From Pontitalea aquivivens (GTDB taxonomy: Bacteria; Pseudomonadota; Alphaproteobacteria; Rhodobacterales; Rhodobacteraceae), in NCBI RefSeq assembly GCF_046507575.1, contig NZ_JBKFEY010000001.1:124001-188000 (forward strand): DNA of 64,000 nucleotides, read 5' to 3'. The notes under the pieces are model-generated. The model ran no database searches. It was not told where the DNA came from and saw only the letters and a list, made by a program, of their open reading frames with translations. Below are positions 34,008 to 41,106 of this stretch, piece after piece. The position numbers and the translations under genes were made by a program. Each line of letters opens with the position of its first letter. Position 1 is the first letter of the stretch.

Positions 34008-35404
34008 TGACCCTTGCCGCGCCGCTGCGCCCCGCCAATGCCGAATGCTTCACCATCCGCAACCCGTTTTCCGGCGCGGTGGTGGGGGAATTGCCCGAAG
34101 CCCCGGAACCCGAAATCCGCGCCACCGTCACCCGCGCCAGGGTTGCGGCGGCCGCGTTCCGCGTCTCGACCCCGCATCAGCGGCGCGATCTGTTGAACCG
34201 GCTGGCCGATCTGGTCGCCCGCGATGCCGAAACGCTGGCCCGGACCGTCTGCGCCGAGATGGGCAAGACCATCACCGAGGCGCGCAACGAAATCCGCCGC
34301 GCGCAGAACACGCTGCGCCTGTCGGGCGATGCCGCGACCTTCCTGGACGGCGAGGTGATGCATTGCGCCATCGTCGCGGGCGGGGTGGACCGGCAGGCGG
34401 TGGTCAGCCTTGCGCCGACCGGCGTGGTGGCCGCGATCACGCCCTTCAACTATCCGGTCAACCTGCTGTGCCACAAGCTTGGCCCCGCGATCGGGGCGGG
34501 CAATGCGGTGGTGGTCAAGCCTTCGCCCAAGGCGCCGCTGGCCGCCGATCATCTGGTGCGGCTGACGGTTGAGGCGGGGTTTCCCACCGATCTGGTGCAG
34601 ATCGTCCATGGCGGGGCCGCGGCGGCGCTGGCGCTGGCGCGGGCGCCGATCGACCTTCTGTCCTTTACCGGCGGGCCGAATGCGGGGCTGGCGCTGAAGC
34701 GCGAAAGCGGGCTGGTGCGCTGCCTGATGGAACTGGGCGGGAATGATCCGCTGTTCGTGCTGCCCGATGCCGATCTGGCGGCTGCGGCCGCCACCGCCAT
34801 CGGCCATCGCTATGAAATCGCGGGCCAAAGCTGCGCCGCGGTGAAAAAGCTTTACGTTCATCAGGATGTTGCCGACGCTTTTACCCAGGTGTTGCTGGAA
34901 GGCGTGGCCGCGCATCGCTTTGGCGATCCGGCGGATGACGCGACCCGGATGGGCCCGGTGATCGACGCGGCGGCGACCGATGAGATCATGGCGCGGCTGG
35001 TGGCGGCGCAGGCGATGGGCGCGCGGCTTTTGACGGGCGGCACGCGTGAGGGCAACCTGATCGCCCCCACCGTGGTGGCCGATGTGCGACCCGAAATGAA
35101 GCTGGTGGCCGAGGAAACCTTTGGCCCCGTGCTGGCGCTGCGCCCCTTTGCCGATCTGGACGCGGCCATGGCCGAGGTGAACGGGTCCGATTACGGGCTG
35201 CAGGCCGGGATCTTCAGCAACGACCACGCCGCGATCCGCAAGCTGACGCGGGGGCTTCAGGTCGGCGGGATCATGGTCAACGAGGGCCCCGATTTCCGCG
35301 CCGAACATGTGCCCTTCGGCGGCATCAAGCGGTCCGGCCTGGGGCGCGAGGGCGTGCGCATCGCGATGCGCGAAATGTCCGAACCGCGCGTGGTGATCGA
35401 CTGA
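34007..35404 (+). CDS. NAD(P)-dependent aldehyde dehydrogenase
   Basis: A 465-residue ALDH-superfamily enzyme. The cofactor block is TPFNYPVNLLCHKLGPAI ... VVVKPSPKAP, the general base is E242 in LMELGGNDPLFV, and the nucleophile is C276 in GQSCAAVKK. The C-terminal EETFGPVLALRPF and PFGGIKRSGLGREG segments are normal. The GGNDP wording resembles phosphonoacetaldehyde and other small-aldehyde dehydrogenases. Its ATG overlaps the preceding stop by one base, with GAAGGAGA before it. It probably oxidises an aldehyde released by the pathway. Confidence 0.9.
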   Translation: MTLAAPLRPANAECFTIRNPFSGAVVGELPEAPEPEIRATVTRARVAAAAFRVSTPHQRRDLLNRLADLVARDAETLARTVCAEMGKTITEARNEIRRAQNTLRLSGDAATFLDGEVMHCAIVAGGVDRQAVVSLAPTGVVAAITPFNYPVNLLCHKLGPAIGAGNAVVVKPSPKAPLAADHLVRLTVEAGFPTDLVQIVHGGAAAALALARAPIDLLSFTGGPNAGLALKRESGLVRCLMELGGNDPLFVLPDADLAAAAATAIGHRYEIAGQSCAAVKKLYVHQDVADAFTQVLLEGVAAHRFGDPADDATRMGPVIDAAATDEIMARLVAAQAMGARLLTGGTREGNLIAPTVVADVRPEMKLVAEETFGPVLALRPFADLDAAMAEVNGSDYGLQAGIFSNDHAAIRKLTRGLQVGGIMVNEGPDFRAEHVPFGGIKRSGLGREGVRIAMREMSEPRVVID

Positions 35405-36066
35405 TGCGGGTCGCGGTTCTGGGGGCGGGTGGCAAGGTCGGGCGCGAGGTCGTGGCCCAGGTCGGCGCTGGCACCGATCTGACCCTGGCCGAGGCGATTT
35501 CGGGGCGCGACGGCGCGGCGCTGGCCGCGGCGGGGTTTGCGGCTGATGTGCTGGTCGATTTTTCCACGCCCGTCGCGGTGATGGACCTGCTGGACCGGCT
35601 GGCGGGCAACCCCCTGCCGCTGGTGATTGGCACCACCGGCTTTGCCCCCGATCAGGCCGCGCGCCTGCGGGCCGAGGGCGCGCGCCGCCCGATCCTGATC
35701 GGCGCGAATTTCACGCTGGGGTTCGAGGCGTTCCGCCGTGCCGGGATGATGCTGGCCGCGACCCTGCCCGGGGCGGGCCTGACCGTGGCCGAAACCTATA
35801 ACGCGCAGAAAAAGCCCGCCGCCTCGGGGACAACGCAGGGCCTTGTGGCCGATCTGTCCGCCGATGGTCGCGCGGTTGGCACCGAAATTCACCGCATCGG
35901 CGATACGCCCGGCATCAACACGCTGCGCTTCGATCTGGGCGTGGCCGAAATTTCCCTGACCCTCACCGTTGCCAGCCGCGCCGCCTATGCCGCGGGCGCG
36001 CTGGCGGCCGCACGCTGGCTGGTGGGCCAGCCCAACGGGGCCTATGCGCCCGCCGACATTTCCTGA
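35404..36066 (+). CDS. DapB-like dihydrodipicolinate reductase paralogue with altered active site
   Basis: A 220-residue protein with the DapB architecture: Rossmann start VAVLGAGGKVGREV, VDFSTP, IGTTGF and GANFTLGFEAF. In true DapB the next motif is E-x-H-H-x4-D-x-PSGT with the catalytic His pair and lysine. Here it reads E130-T-Y-N-A-Q-K-K-P-A-A-S-G-T, so both histidines are replaced (Y132, N133) while a lysine and SGT remain. It is unlikely to be the biosynthetic DapB. It overlaps the ALDH gene by one base and precedes a DapA-like gene, so it is presumably a catabolic NAD(P)-dependent reductase or dehydrogenase. Confidence 0.8.
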   Translation: MRVAVLGAGGKVGREVVAQVGAGTDLTLAEAISGRDGAALAAAGFAADVLVDFSTPVAVMDLLDRLAGNPLPLVIGTTGFAPDQAARLRAEGARRPILIGANFTLGFEAFRRAGMMLAATLPGAGLTVAETYNAQKKPAASGTTQGLVADLSADGRAVGTEIHRIGDTPGINTLRFDLGVAEISLTLTVASRAAYAAGALAAARWLVGQPNGAYAPADIS

Positions 36067-36077
36067 AAGGACCTGGC

Positions 36078-36971
36078 ATGACCGATCTGACCCGTTTCAA
36101 CGGTGTTTTCACCGCCCTTGTCACCCCCTTCACCGATGCGGGCAGCATCGACTGGGACGCCTATGACCGCCTGATCAACCGCCAGCTGGAAGCCGGGATC
36201 GCGGGGCTTGTGCCCGTGGGCACCACCGGCGAGGCCGCCACCCTGGATGAGGAAGAGGCGCTGGCCGTCATCGCCCATACGGTCAAGCGCGCGGGCAATG
36301 CCGCCTATGTGCTGGCCGGCACCGGCAGCAACGTCACGAAAAAGACCGTGGCCGCCAGCCGCCGCGCGGCGGATGCGGGGGCGCATGGGGTGCTGTTGAT
36401 CACGCCCTATTACAACAAGCCGACGCAGGAAGGGCTGATCGCGCATTTCAGCGCCGTGGCCGGGGCCGCGCCGGTCGATGTGATGCTTTATTCCGTTCCC
36501 GGCCGCACCGGGGTTGCGATCGCGCCGGAAACCGCCGGTGCATTGGCGCGCGCGCATCGCAATATCGTCGCGATCAAGGAAGCCGGTGGCGATGCCGCGC
36601 GCGTTACCGCGCTGCGCGCCGCCTGCGGCCCCGATTTCGTGGTGCATTGCGGCGATGACGGTCTGGCGCTGCCGTTCTTTGCGCTGGGGGCGCGGGGGCT
36701 GACCTCGGTCCTGTCGAACTACCTTCCGGCTGAGGTCGTGGCGCTTTACACCGCCTGGGCCGAAGGCCGGCGCGACGATGCGCTGGCGCTGCACGAACGC
36801 CTGTCGCCGCTGGCCGCCGCGATGTTCGTGGAAAGCAGCCCCAGCCCTGTGAAACGCGCGCTGGCGCTGTCGGGCGTCATGTCCGACACGGTGCGCCTGC
36901 CGCTGGTGCCCTTGTCGCCGCAGGGCGATGCGCATTTGCGCGCGGCCATGGCCAACGCGGGCTTTCTGTAA
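36078..36971 (+). CDS. DapA-family (4-hydroxy-tetrahydrodipicolinate synthase-like) aldolase
   Basis: A 297-residue class I aldolase of the DHDPS/NAL family. All key residues are present: T49-T50 in GTTGE, Y111-Y112 in TPYYNKP, Y138 and R143 in YSVPGRTG, Schiff-base K167 in AIKEAGG, and ESSPSPVK near the end. R143 corresponds to the residue that binds the aspartate-semialdehyde carboxylate in true DapA. It could be biosynthetic DapA. Its place at the end of a catabolic operon suggests instead cleavage of a pathway intermediate to pyruvate and an aldehyde. AAAGGA precedes the ATG. Confidence 0.88.
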   Translation: MTDLTRFNGVFTALVTPFTDAGSIDWDAYDRLINRQLEAGIAGLVPVGTTGEAATLDEEEALAVIAHTVKRAGNAAYVLAGTGSNVTKKTVAASRRAADAGAHGVLLITPYYNKPTQEGLIAHFSAVAGAAPVDVMLYSVPGRTGVAIAPETAGALARAHRNIVAIKEAGGDAARVTALRAACGPDFVVHCGDDGLALPFFALGARGLTSVLSNYLPAEVVALYTAWAEGRRDDALALHERLSPLAAAMFVESSPSPVKRALALSGVMSDTVRLPLVPLSPQGDAHLRAAMANAGFL

Positions 36972-36976
36972 CGGTC

Positions 36977-37006
36977 AGGGGCGCCGCCGGCGCCCCTTTC
37001 CCCTTT
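36977..37006. terminator. Terminator after the dapA-like gene
   Basis: A perfect eight-base-pair stem (GGGGCGCC / GGCGCCCC), three-base loop, then TTTCCCCTTT. It lies between the dapA-like stop and the convergent hemN stop and may serve both. Confidence 0.75.
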
Positions 37007-37016
37007 GCGGTTCCGG

Positions 37017-38372
37017 TCAGATCGCCGAGGAATGGCCCGCCTTCGACAGGTCATAGGTGTCAAAGCTGCGCGCGATCATCCGCGTCAGCGGGCGGCCCTT
37101 TTCGGGGATGAACAGGCCGGTGGGCGTGACCTCGACCATATCCTCGAACCGGGCGGCGCAATCGGCGAACATCGTTTCCAGCCGGGCGCGCGGTACGCCA
37201 TGGTCGCGCATCAGTTCGGCCGCGTCGATGCGGAAATCGCACATCAGCGCCTCGATCATGCGCGACCGCAGCTTGTCTTCATCGCTGAAGGCGTGGCCGC
37301 GGGCGGTGGAAAAGCGCCCTTCGCGGATCGCCTTGATATGGACCGAGGTGGCCGAGGCGTTCTGCGCATAGCCTTGCGGGAAGCGCGAGATGGACGAGGC
37401 CCCCATCCCCACCAGAACCGGCGCCAGATCGTCGGTATAGCCCTGGAAGTTGCGCCGCAACAGGCCGGCCTTCTGCGCGCGGGCCAGCCCGTCCGTGGGC
37501 AGGGCGAAATGGTCGATGCCGATTTCGTCATAGCCATCGGTCACGAACAGCTGGCGCGCGGTTTCAAACAGCGCCAGCCGTTCCTGCGGCGTGGGCAGGT
37601 GGTCGGACGGGATCATCGTCTGCCGCCGCGCCATCCACGGCACATGGGCATAACCGTAAAGTGCCACCCGGTCGGGCGACAGCGACAGAAGCTTCTGGAC
37701 GCTTTGCGCGATCTTGGTGTTGGTCTGGTGCGGCAGGCCATACAGAATGTCGGCATTCAGGCTTTGCACGCCCCTTTCGCGGATCATCTCAACCGCGCGG
37801 CGGGTGACCTCATAGCTTTGGTCGCGGCCGATCACCTGCTGGATCTGGGGGTCGAAATCCTGCACCCCGATCGAGGCGCGGTTCATCCCCGCCGCGGCCA
37901 GCGCATCCATGCGCGCATCGTCGATTTCATTGGGGTCGATCTCGACGGAAAATTCGGCGCCTTCGCCCATCGGCACCGCCTCGAACACCGCATCGGCGAC
38001 GCGGGCCATCATGTCGGCGGGCATCAAGGTGGGCGTGCCCCCGCCCCAGTGCAGGCGCGACAGCGTGACCCCGGGGGCCAGGCGGTCCTTCAGCATCTTC
38101 AGTTCCGCCAGCAGCACCTCGGCATAGGCGCGGACGGGGTCGTCGCTTTGCGTACCCTGGGTGCGGCAGGCGCAGAACCAGCACAGCCGCCGGCAAAAGG
38201 GCACATGCATGTAAAGCGAAATCGAGGACCCGGCGGGGATCGCCGCGATCCAGTCTTCAAATTGCGCTGACCCCACATCGGCCGAAAAATGCGGCGCGGT
38301 GGGGTAGCTGGTGTAGCGGGGCACCCGTGCGTCGAAAAGACCGAGCCGGGTGAGTTGCGATTCCTGTTCCAT
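37017..38372 (-). CDS. hemN: Oxygen-independent coproporphyrinogen III dehydrogenase (HemN/HemZ)
   Basis: Radical SAM enzyme of haem synthesis under low oxygen, oxidatively decarboxylating coproporphyrinogen III. The 451-residue product has YTSYPTAPHF, the cluster motif C60-RRL-C64-WF-C67 in HVPFCRRLCWFCACRTQ, WGGGTPTLM and the HemN C-terminal domain. ATG 38372 gives the family N-terminus; the open frame runs 14 codons further. Rhodobacter sphaeroides calls the copy next to fnrL hemZ. A FNR box (38408-38421) is centred 42 bases upstream of the start codon. Confidence 0.94.
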   Translation of the reverse strand: MEQESQLTRLGLFDARVPRYTSYPTAPHFSADVGSAQFEDWIAAIPAGSSISLYMHVPFCRRLCWFCACRTQGTQSDDPVRAYAEVLLAELKMLKDRLAPGVTLSRLHWGGGTPTLMPADMMARVADAVFEAVPMGEGAEFSVEIDPNEIDDARMDALAAAGMNRASIGVQDFDPQIQQVIGRDQSYEVTRRAVEMIRERGVQSLNADILYGLPHQTNTKIAQSVQKLLSLSPDRVALYGYAHVPWMARRQTMIPSDHLPTPQERLALFETARQLFVTDGYDEIGIDHFALPTDGLARAQKAGLLRRNFQGYTDDLAPVLVGMGASSISRFPQGYAQNASATSVHIKAIREGRFSTARGHAFSDEDKLRSRMIEALMCDFRIDAAELMRDHGVPRARLETMFADCAARFEDMVEVTPTGLFIPEKGRPLTRMIARSFDTYDLSKAGHSSAI

Positions 38373-38407
38373 GCGGGTATTCTTAACCGGACGACGCGCA
38401 ACAGAAA

Positions 38408-38421
38408 TTGACACAAATCAA
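38408..38421. promoter_or_regulatory. FNR box between hemN and fnrL
   Basis: TTGACACAAATCAA matches TTGAT-N4-ATCAA at nine of ten positions. It ends seven bases before the fnrL ATG, a position suited to autorepression, and is centred 42 bases from the hemN start, suited to activation of hemN. Confidence 0.8.
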
Positions 38422-38428
38422 GAAAGCC

Positions 38429-39178
38429 ATGATGGCCCCCGATGATGTTCACCCGGTCTCGCTTCGTTGCGGGGACTGCCCGATACGCCATCGCGCCGTC
38501 TGTGCGCGTTGCGAAAGCGATGAACTCGAACTGCTCGAAGAAATCAAGTATTACCGCAGCTTCGAGGCGGGCCAGACCGTTGTCTGGTCGGGCGACAAGA
38601 TGGATTTCGTGGCCTCGGTCGTGTCGGGCATCGCCACGCTGACCCAGACGATGGAAGACGGGCGCACGCAGATGGTGGGCCTGCTGCTGCCGTCCGATTT
38701 CGTGGGCCGGCCGGGGCGCGAATGCGCGGCCTATAACGTGACGGCGACCACCGGTCTGATGATGTGCTGCTTCCGCAAGAAGCCGTTTGAAGACATGATG
38801 GCGCGCACCCCGCATATCGCCCAGCGGCTGCTTGAAATGACGCTGGACGAACTGGATGCGGCGCGCGAATGGATGCTGCTGCTGGGCCGCAAGACGGCGC
38901 GGGAAAAAATCGCCTCGTTGCTGGCGATCATCGCGCGGCGGGATGCGGCGGTGCAGATGCGCGCGGCGCATGGGCGGATGACCTTTGACCTGCCGCTGAC
39001 GCGCGAGGCGATGGCCGACTACCTTGGCCTGACGCTGGAAACCGTCAGCCGGCAGATGTCGGCGCTGAAGCGTGACGGGGTGATCGAGCTGGAAGGCAAG
39101 CGCCATGTCACCGTGCCCGACATGGACCGCCTGATGGAAGAGGCGGGCGATGACAGCGACGGTGGCTTCCTGATCTGA
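38429..39178 (+). CDS. fnrL: Oxygen-responsive regulator FnrL (Crp/Fnr family)
   Basis: A 4Fe-4S sensor that activates microaerobic genes when the cluster is intact. The 249-residue product carries N-terminal cysteines C14, C17, C25 and C28 (CGDCPIRHRAVCARC), a further cysteine in GRECAAYN that can complete the cluster, a cyclic-nucleotide-type beta roll, and the helix-turn-helix LPLTREAMADYLGLTLETVSRQMSALKR with the E-x2-S-R DNA-reading residues. An in-frame TTG at 38408 lies inside the FNR box and is not a credible start. It is divergent from hemN. Confidence 0.95.
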   Translation: MMAPDDVHPVSLRCGDCPIRHRAVCARCESDELELLEEIKYYRSFEAGQTVVWSGDKMDFVASVVSGIATLTQTMEDGRTQMVGLLLPSDFVGRPGRECAAYNVTATTGLMMCCFRKKPFEDMMARTPHIAQRLLEMTLDELDAAREWMLLLGRKTAREKIASLLAIIARRDAAVQMRAAHGRMTFDLPLTREAMADYLGLTLETVSRQMSALKRDGVIELEGKRHVTVPDMDRLMEEAGDDSDGGFLI

Positions 39179-39212
39179 CTGTGCGATTGCGCGCAGCGGC
39201 TGTGCAGGGTGG

Positions 39213-39244
39213 GTGCGCCCCATGCCTGTGGGCGCGCTTTTCCC
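39213..39244 (+). terminator. Probable terminator after fnrL
   Basis: A GC hairpin (GCGCCCCA paired with TGTGGGCGC, one-base bulge) is followed by GCTTTTCCCC, about 35 bases beyond the fnrL stop. Confidence 0.5.
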
Positions 39245-39315
39245 CGATCCCGTGCAGGCCTAGGGTCCGCCCAGGGCGGCGGAATGGTCTGGCCGCCGCA
39301 GAAGGAAGTGTTGCG

Positions 39316-39927
39316 ATGAAGCTTTACTATTCGCCCGGTGCCTGTTCGCTTGCCTGCCACATCACCCTGCACGAGGTCGGCCGCCCCTTTGCGACCGAGC
39401 GTGCCGATATTCGCGCCAAGACGACCGAGACGGGGGCCGATTTCCGCGCGATCAATCCCAAGGGCGCGGTTCCGGCGCTGGTGCTGGATGATGGCGCGGT
39501 GCTGACCGAAGGTGTCGCGATCATGCAGTTCGTGGTCGATCAGGCGGGCGCCGCCGACCTGCTGCCGGCGCCGGGCACGCTGGCGCGCGCGCGGGTGCAG
39601 GAACTGCTGAACTACATCTCGTCCGAGCTGCACAAATCCTATTCGCCATTTTTTGCCCCCGGGATCACGGATGAGGGCCGCACGGCGCAAAAGGTCGTTC
39701 TGGATGCCAGGCTGGCCTGGATCGAGGGGCTTTTGTCGGACGGGCGCGCCTGGTTGGCGGGCGACAGCTTTACCCCCGCCGATGCCTATCTGTTCACGGT
39801 GACGAACTGGTCGGCCTTTGTCGGCCATGACCTGTCGGTTTTCCCGCACCTTAACGCGCTGCGCGCGCGCATCGCGGCCCGCCCGGCGGTGCAGGCGGCG
39901 ATGAAGGCCGAAGGCCTGCTGAACTGA
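39316..39927 (+). CDS. gst: Beta-class glutathione S-transferase
   Basis: A 203-residue bacterial GST. The start MKLYYSPGACSLACHITLHEVG holds the beta-class cysteine C10 and the adjacent Ser/His. GAVPALVLDDG carries the cis-proline, and LTEGVAIMQFVVD contacts glutathione. The C-terminal helical domain contains the N-capping segment SFTPADAYLFTVTNW. GAAGGAAG precedes ATG 39316. The gene stands alone between fnrL and uspA; no FNR box is seen in front. Confidence 0.93.
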   Translation: MKLYYSPGACSLACHITLHEVGRPFATERADIRAKTTETGADFRAINPKGAVPALVLDDGAVLTEGVAIMQFVVDQAGAADLLPAPGTLARARVQELLNYISSELHKSYSPFFAPGITDEGRTAQKVVLDARLAWIEGLLSDGRAWLAGDSFTPADAYLFTVTNWSAFVGHDLSVFPHLNALRARIAARPAVQAAMKAEGLLN

Positions 39928-39943
39928 TCCGGCCTGCCGGAAC

Positions 39944-39978
39944 GCGAAGGGGCGGCCCGCCGGGCCGCCCCCTTTCGC
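39944..39978. terminator. Bidirectional terminator between gst and uspA
   Basis: GGGGCGGCCC pairs with GGGCCGCCCC around a three-base loop, and the flanking GCGAA/TTTCGC extends the stem past a one-base bulge. It lies between convergent stops, with A-rich and T-rich sides serving the two directions. Confidence 0.75.
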
Positions 39979-39991
39979 TGTTGCCGGGCGA

Positions 39992-40831
39992 TCAATGCGC
40001 CATCAGCACCGGGGTTTCGGCGTTTTCCAGCATGTTGCGTGTGGCCCCGCCCAGGATCGCCTCGCGGAAGCGCGAATGGCCATAGGCGCCCATCACAACC
40101 AGGTCGGCATTGCTGTCGCGCACATGGCGGTTGATCACGTCGGACACACGCGGCATCGTCTTGGCCAGGACCGAAACCTCGGCCTTGACGCCGTGGCGCG
40201 CCAGAAGCTGGCTCAGCTGGCCGCCGGGGTCGGACCGTTCGGGGCCGTGCGTGGGCGGGTCGATGATGGTGATGTCCACCAGATCGGCCGCCTTCAGCAG
40301 CGGCAAGGCCTTGCGGATCGCGCTCATCGCTTCATTCGACTGGTTCCAGGCCACGACGACACGCCGCGGTGCGATCTGGCCGGCATATCCGTCGGGCACG
40401 ACCAGCGCGGGGGCCTGGCCTTCGAACATCGCGGCCTCGACCACGGCCTCAATTTCCTGGCCGCGGCCCTTGGCATAGGGGCGGCCCATCACCACCAGAT
40501 CGGCAAAGCGCGCGCGCATGCCCACCACGGCCGAGATCGCGCCCAGCTGCGCAACGATCGCCTCGGCGCCCCAGCGGATGTCCTCGGCTGCCAGCCGTTC
40601 GCGCATCGCGGCTTCCAGGCCGCGCGCGTCATCCTGGGCGCGCTCGATGGTTTCCTGCTGAATGAAGGCGGTGGCGCCTGCGTAGTAATAGCCCGTCTGG
40701 GTCCGGTCGACGCCCATGCAAAGCACGTCCAGATGGGCATCCTCGCGCCGGGCCATGGCTACCGCCGTGTCGATCTGCGCGCGCGCGGCCTCGGCATCGG
40801 TGACGATGGTCAGGATTGACTTATAGCTCAT
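39992..40831 (-). CDS. uspA: Universal stress protein, tandem UspA domains
   Basis: A 279-residue cytoplasmic protein with two Usp folds. The first (SYKSILTIVTDAEAARAQID ...) has a weak nucleotide site. The second keeps the G-x2-G-x9-G-(S/T) ATP motif in GAYGHSRFREAILGGATRNML near residue 255. GGAGG lies seven bases before ATG 40831; ten upstream residues of the open frame are excluded. A perfect-core FNR box is centred 69 bases upstream. A uspA-like gene at this place, between fnr and cco, also occurs in Paracoccus. Confidence 0.92.
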   Translation of the reverse strand: MSYKSILTIVTDAEAARAQIDTAVAMARREDAHLDVLCMGVDRTQTGYYYAGATAFIQQETIERAQDDARGLEAAMRERLAAEDIRWGAEAIVAQLGAISAVVGMRARFADLVVMGRPYAKGRGQEIEAVVEAAMFEGQAPALVVPDGYAGQIAPRRVVVAWNQSNEAMSAIRKALPLLKAADLVDITIIDPPTHGPERSDPGGQLSQLLARHGVKAEVSVLAKTMPRVSDVINRHVRDSNADLVVMGAYGHSRFREAILGGATRNMLENAETPVLMAH

Positions 40832-40893
40832 GGGGATCCTCCGCCGGAAAAAGAATGTCACGGGAATGCTTAGCCGTGTTACAAATTAGTGCC

Positions 40894-40907
40894 TTGATGC
40901 GGATCAA
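40894..40907 (-). promoter_or_regulatory. FNR box in front of uspA
   Basis: TTGATGCGGATCAA matches the FNR consensus exactly. If it works at -41.5, transcription of uspA would begin near 40859, a 28-base leader. Confidence 0.85.
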
Positions 40908-40997
40908 GGTGCAAGGAAACGTTTTCGGGGAAGAATCTTTCAAGAGGTATCGGCAATGCGGCGGCGTGACAAATTGTCCCGGTGCGGCGGATTGGAT

Positions 40998-41011
40998 TTG
41001 ATACAGATCAA
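40998..41011 (+). promoter_or_regulatory. FNR box in front of ccoN
   Basis: TTGATACAGATCAA matches the FNR consensus exactly. Activation at -41.5 would place the ccoN transcription start near 41046, about 60 bases before the ATG. Confidence 0.88.
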
Positions 41012-41106
41012 AGCATGGTTGATGCCCCCGGCTCACAAGGGCATCAGTCGGAAAGACCCCGCCAGGATTTCGAGTCGGGGGCCGGGACAGACGAAGGGAC
41101 GTTATA

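Noticed and set aside
26540..36971. Hydroxyproline catabolism (HypO/HypD/HypH type) as a full explanation of the cluster
   Set aside because: A DapB-like enzyme is not part of that pathway, and the DapA-family protein keeps the DHDPS arginine that HypD-type deaminases lack; no hydroxyproline epimerase gene is seen in the window.
38408..38428. TTG at 38408 as the fnrL start
   Set aside because: The codon is part of the FNR box; ATG 38429 gives the normal FnrL N-terminus.
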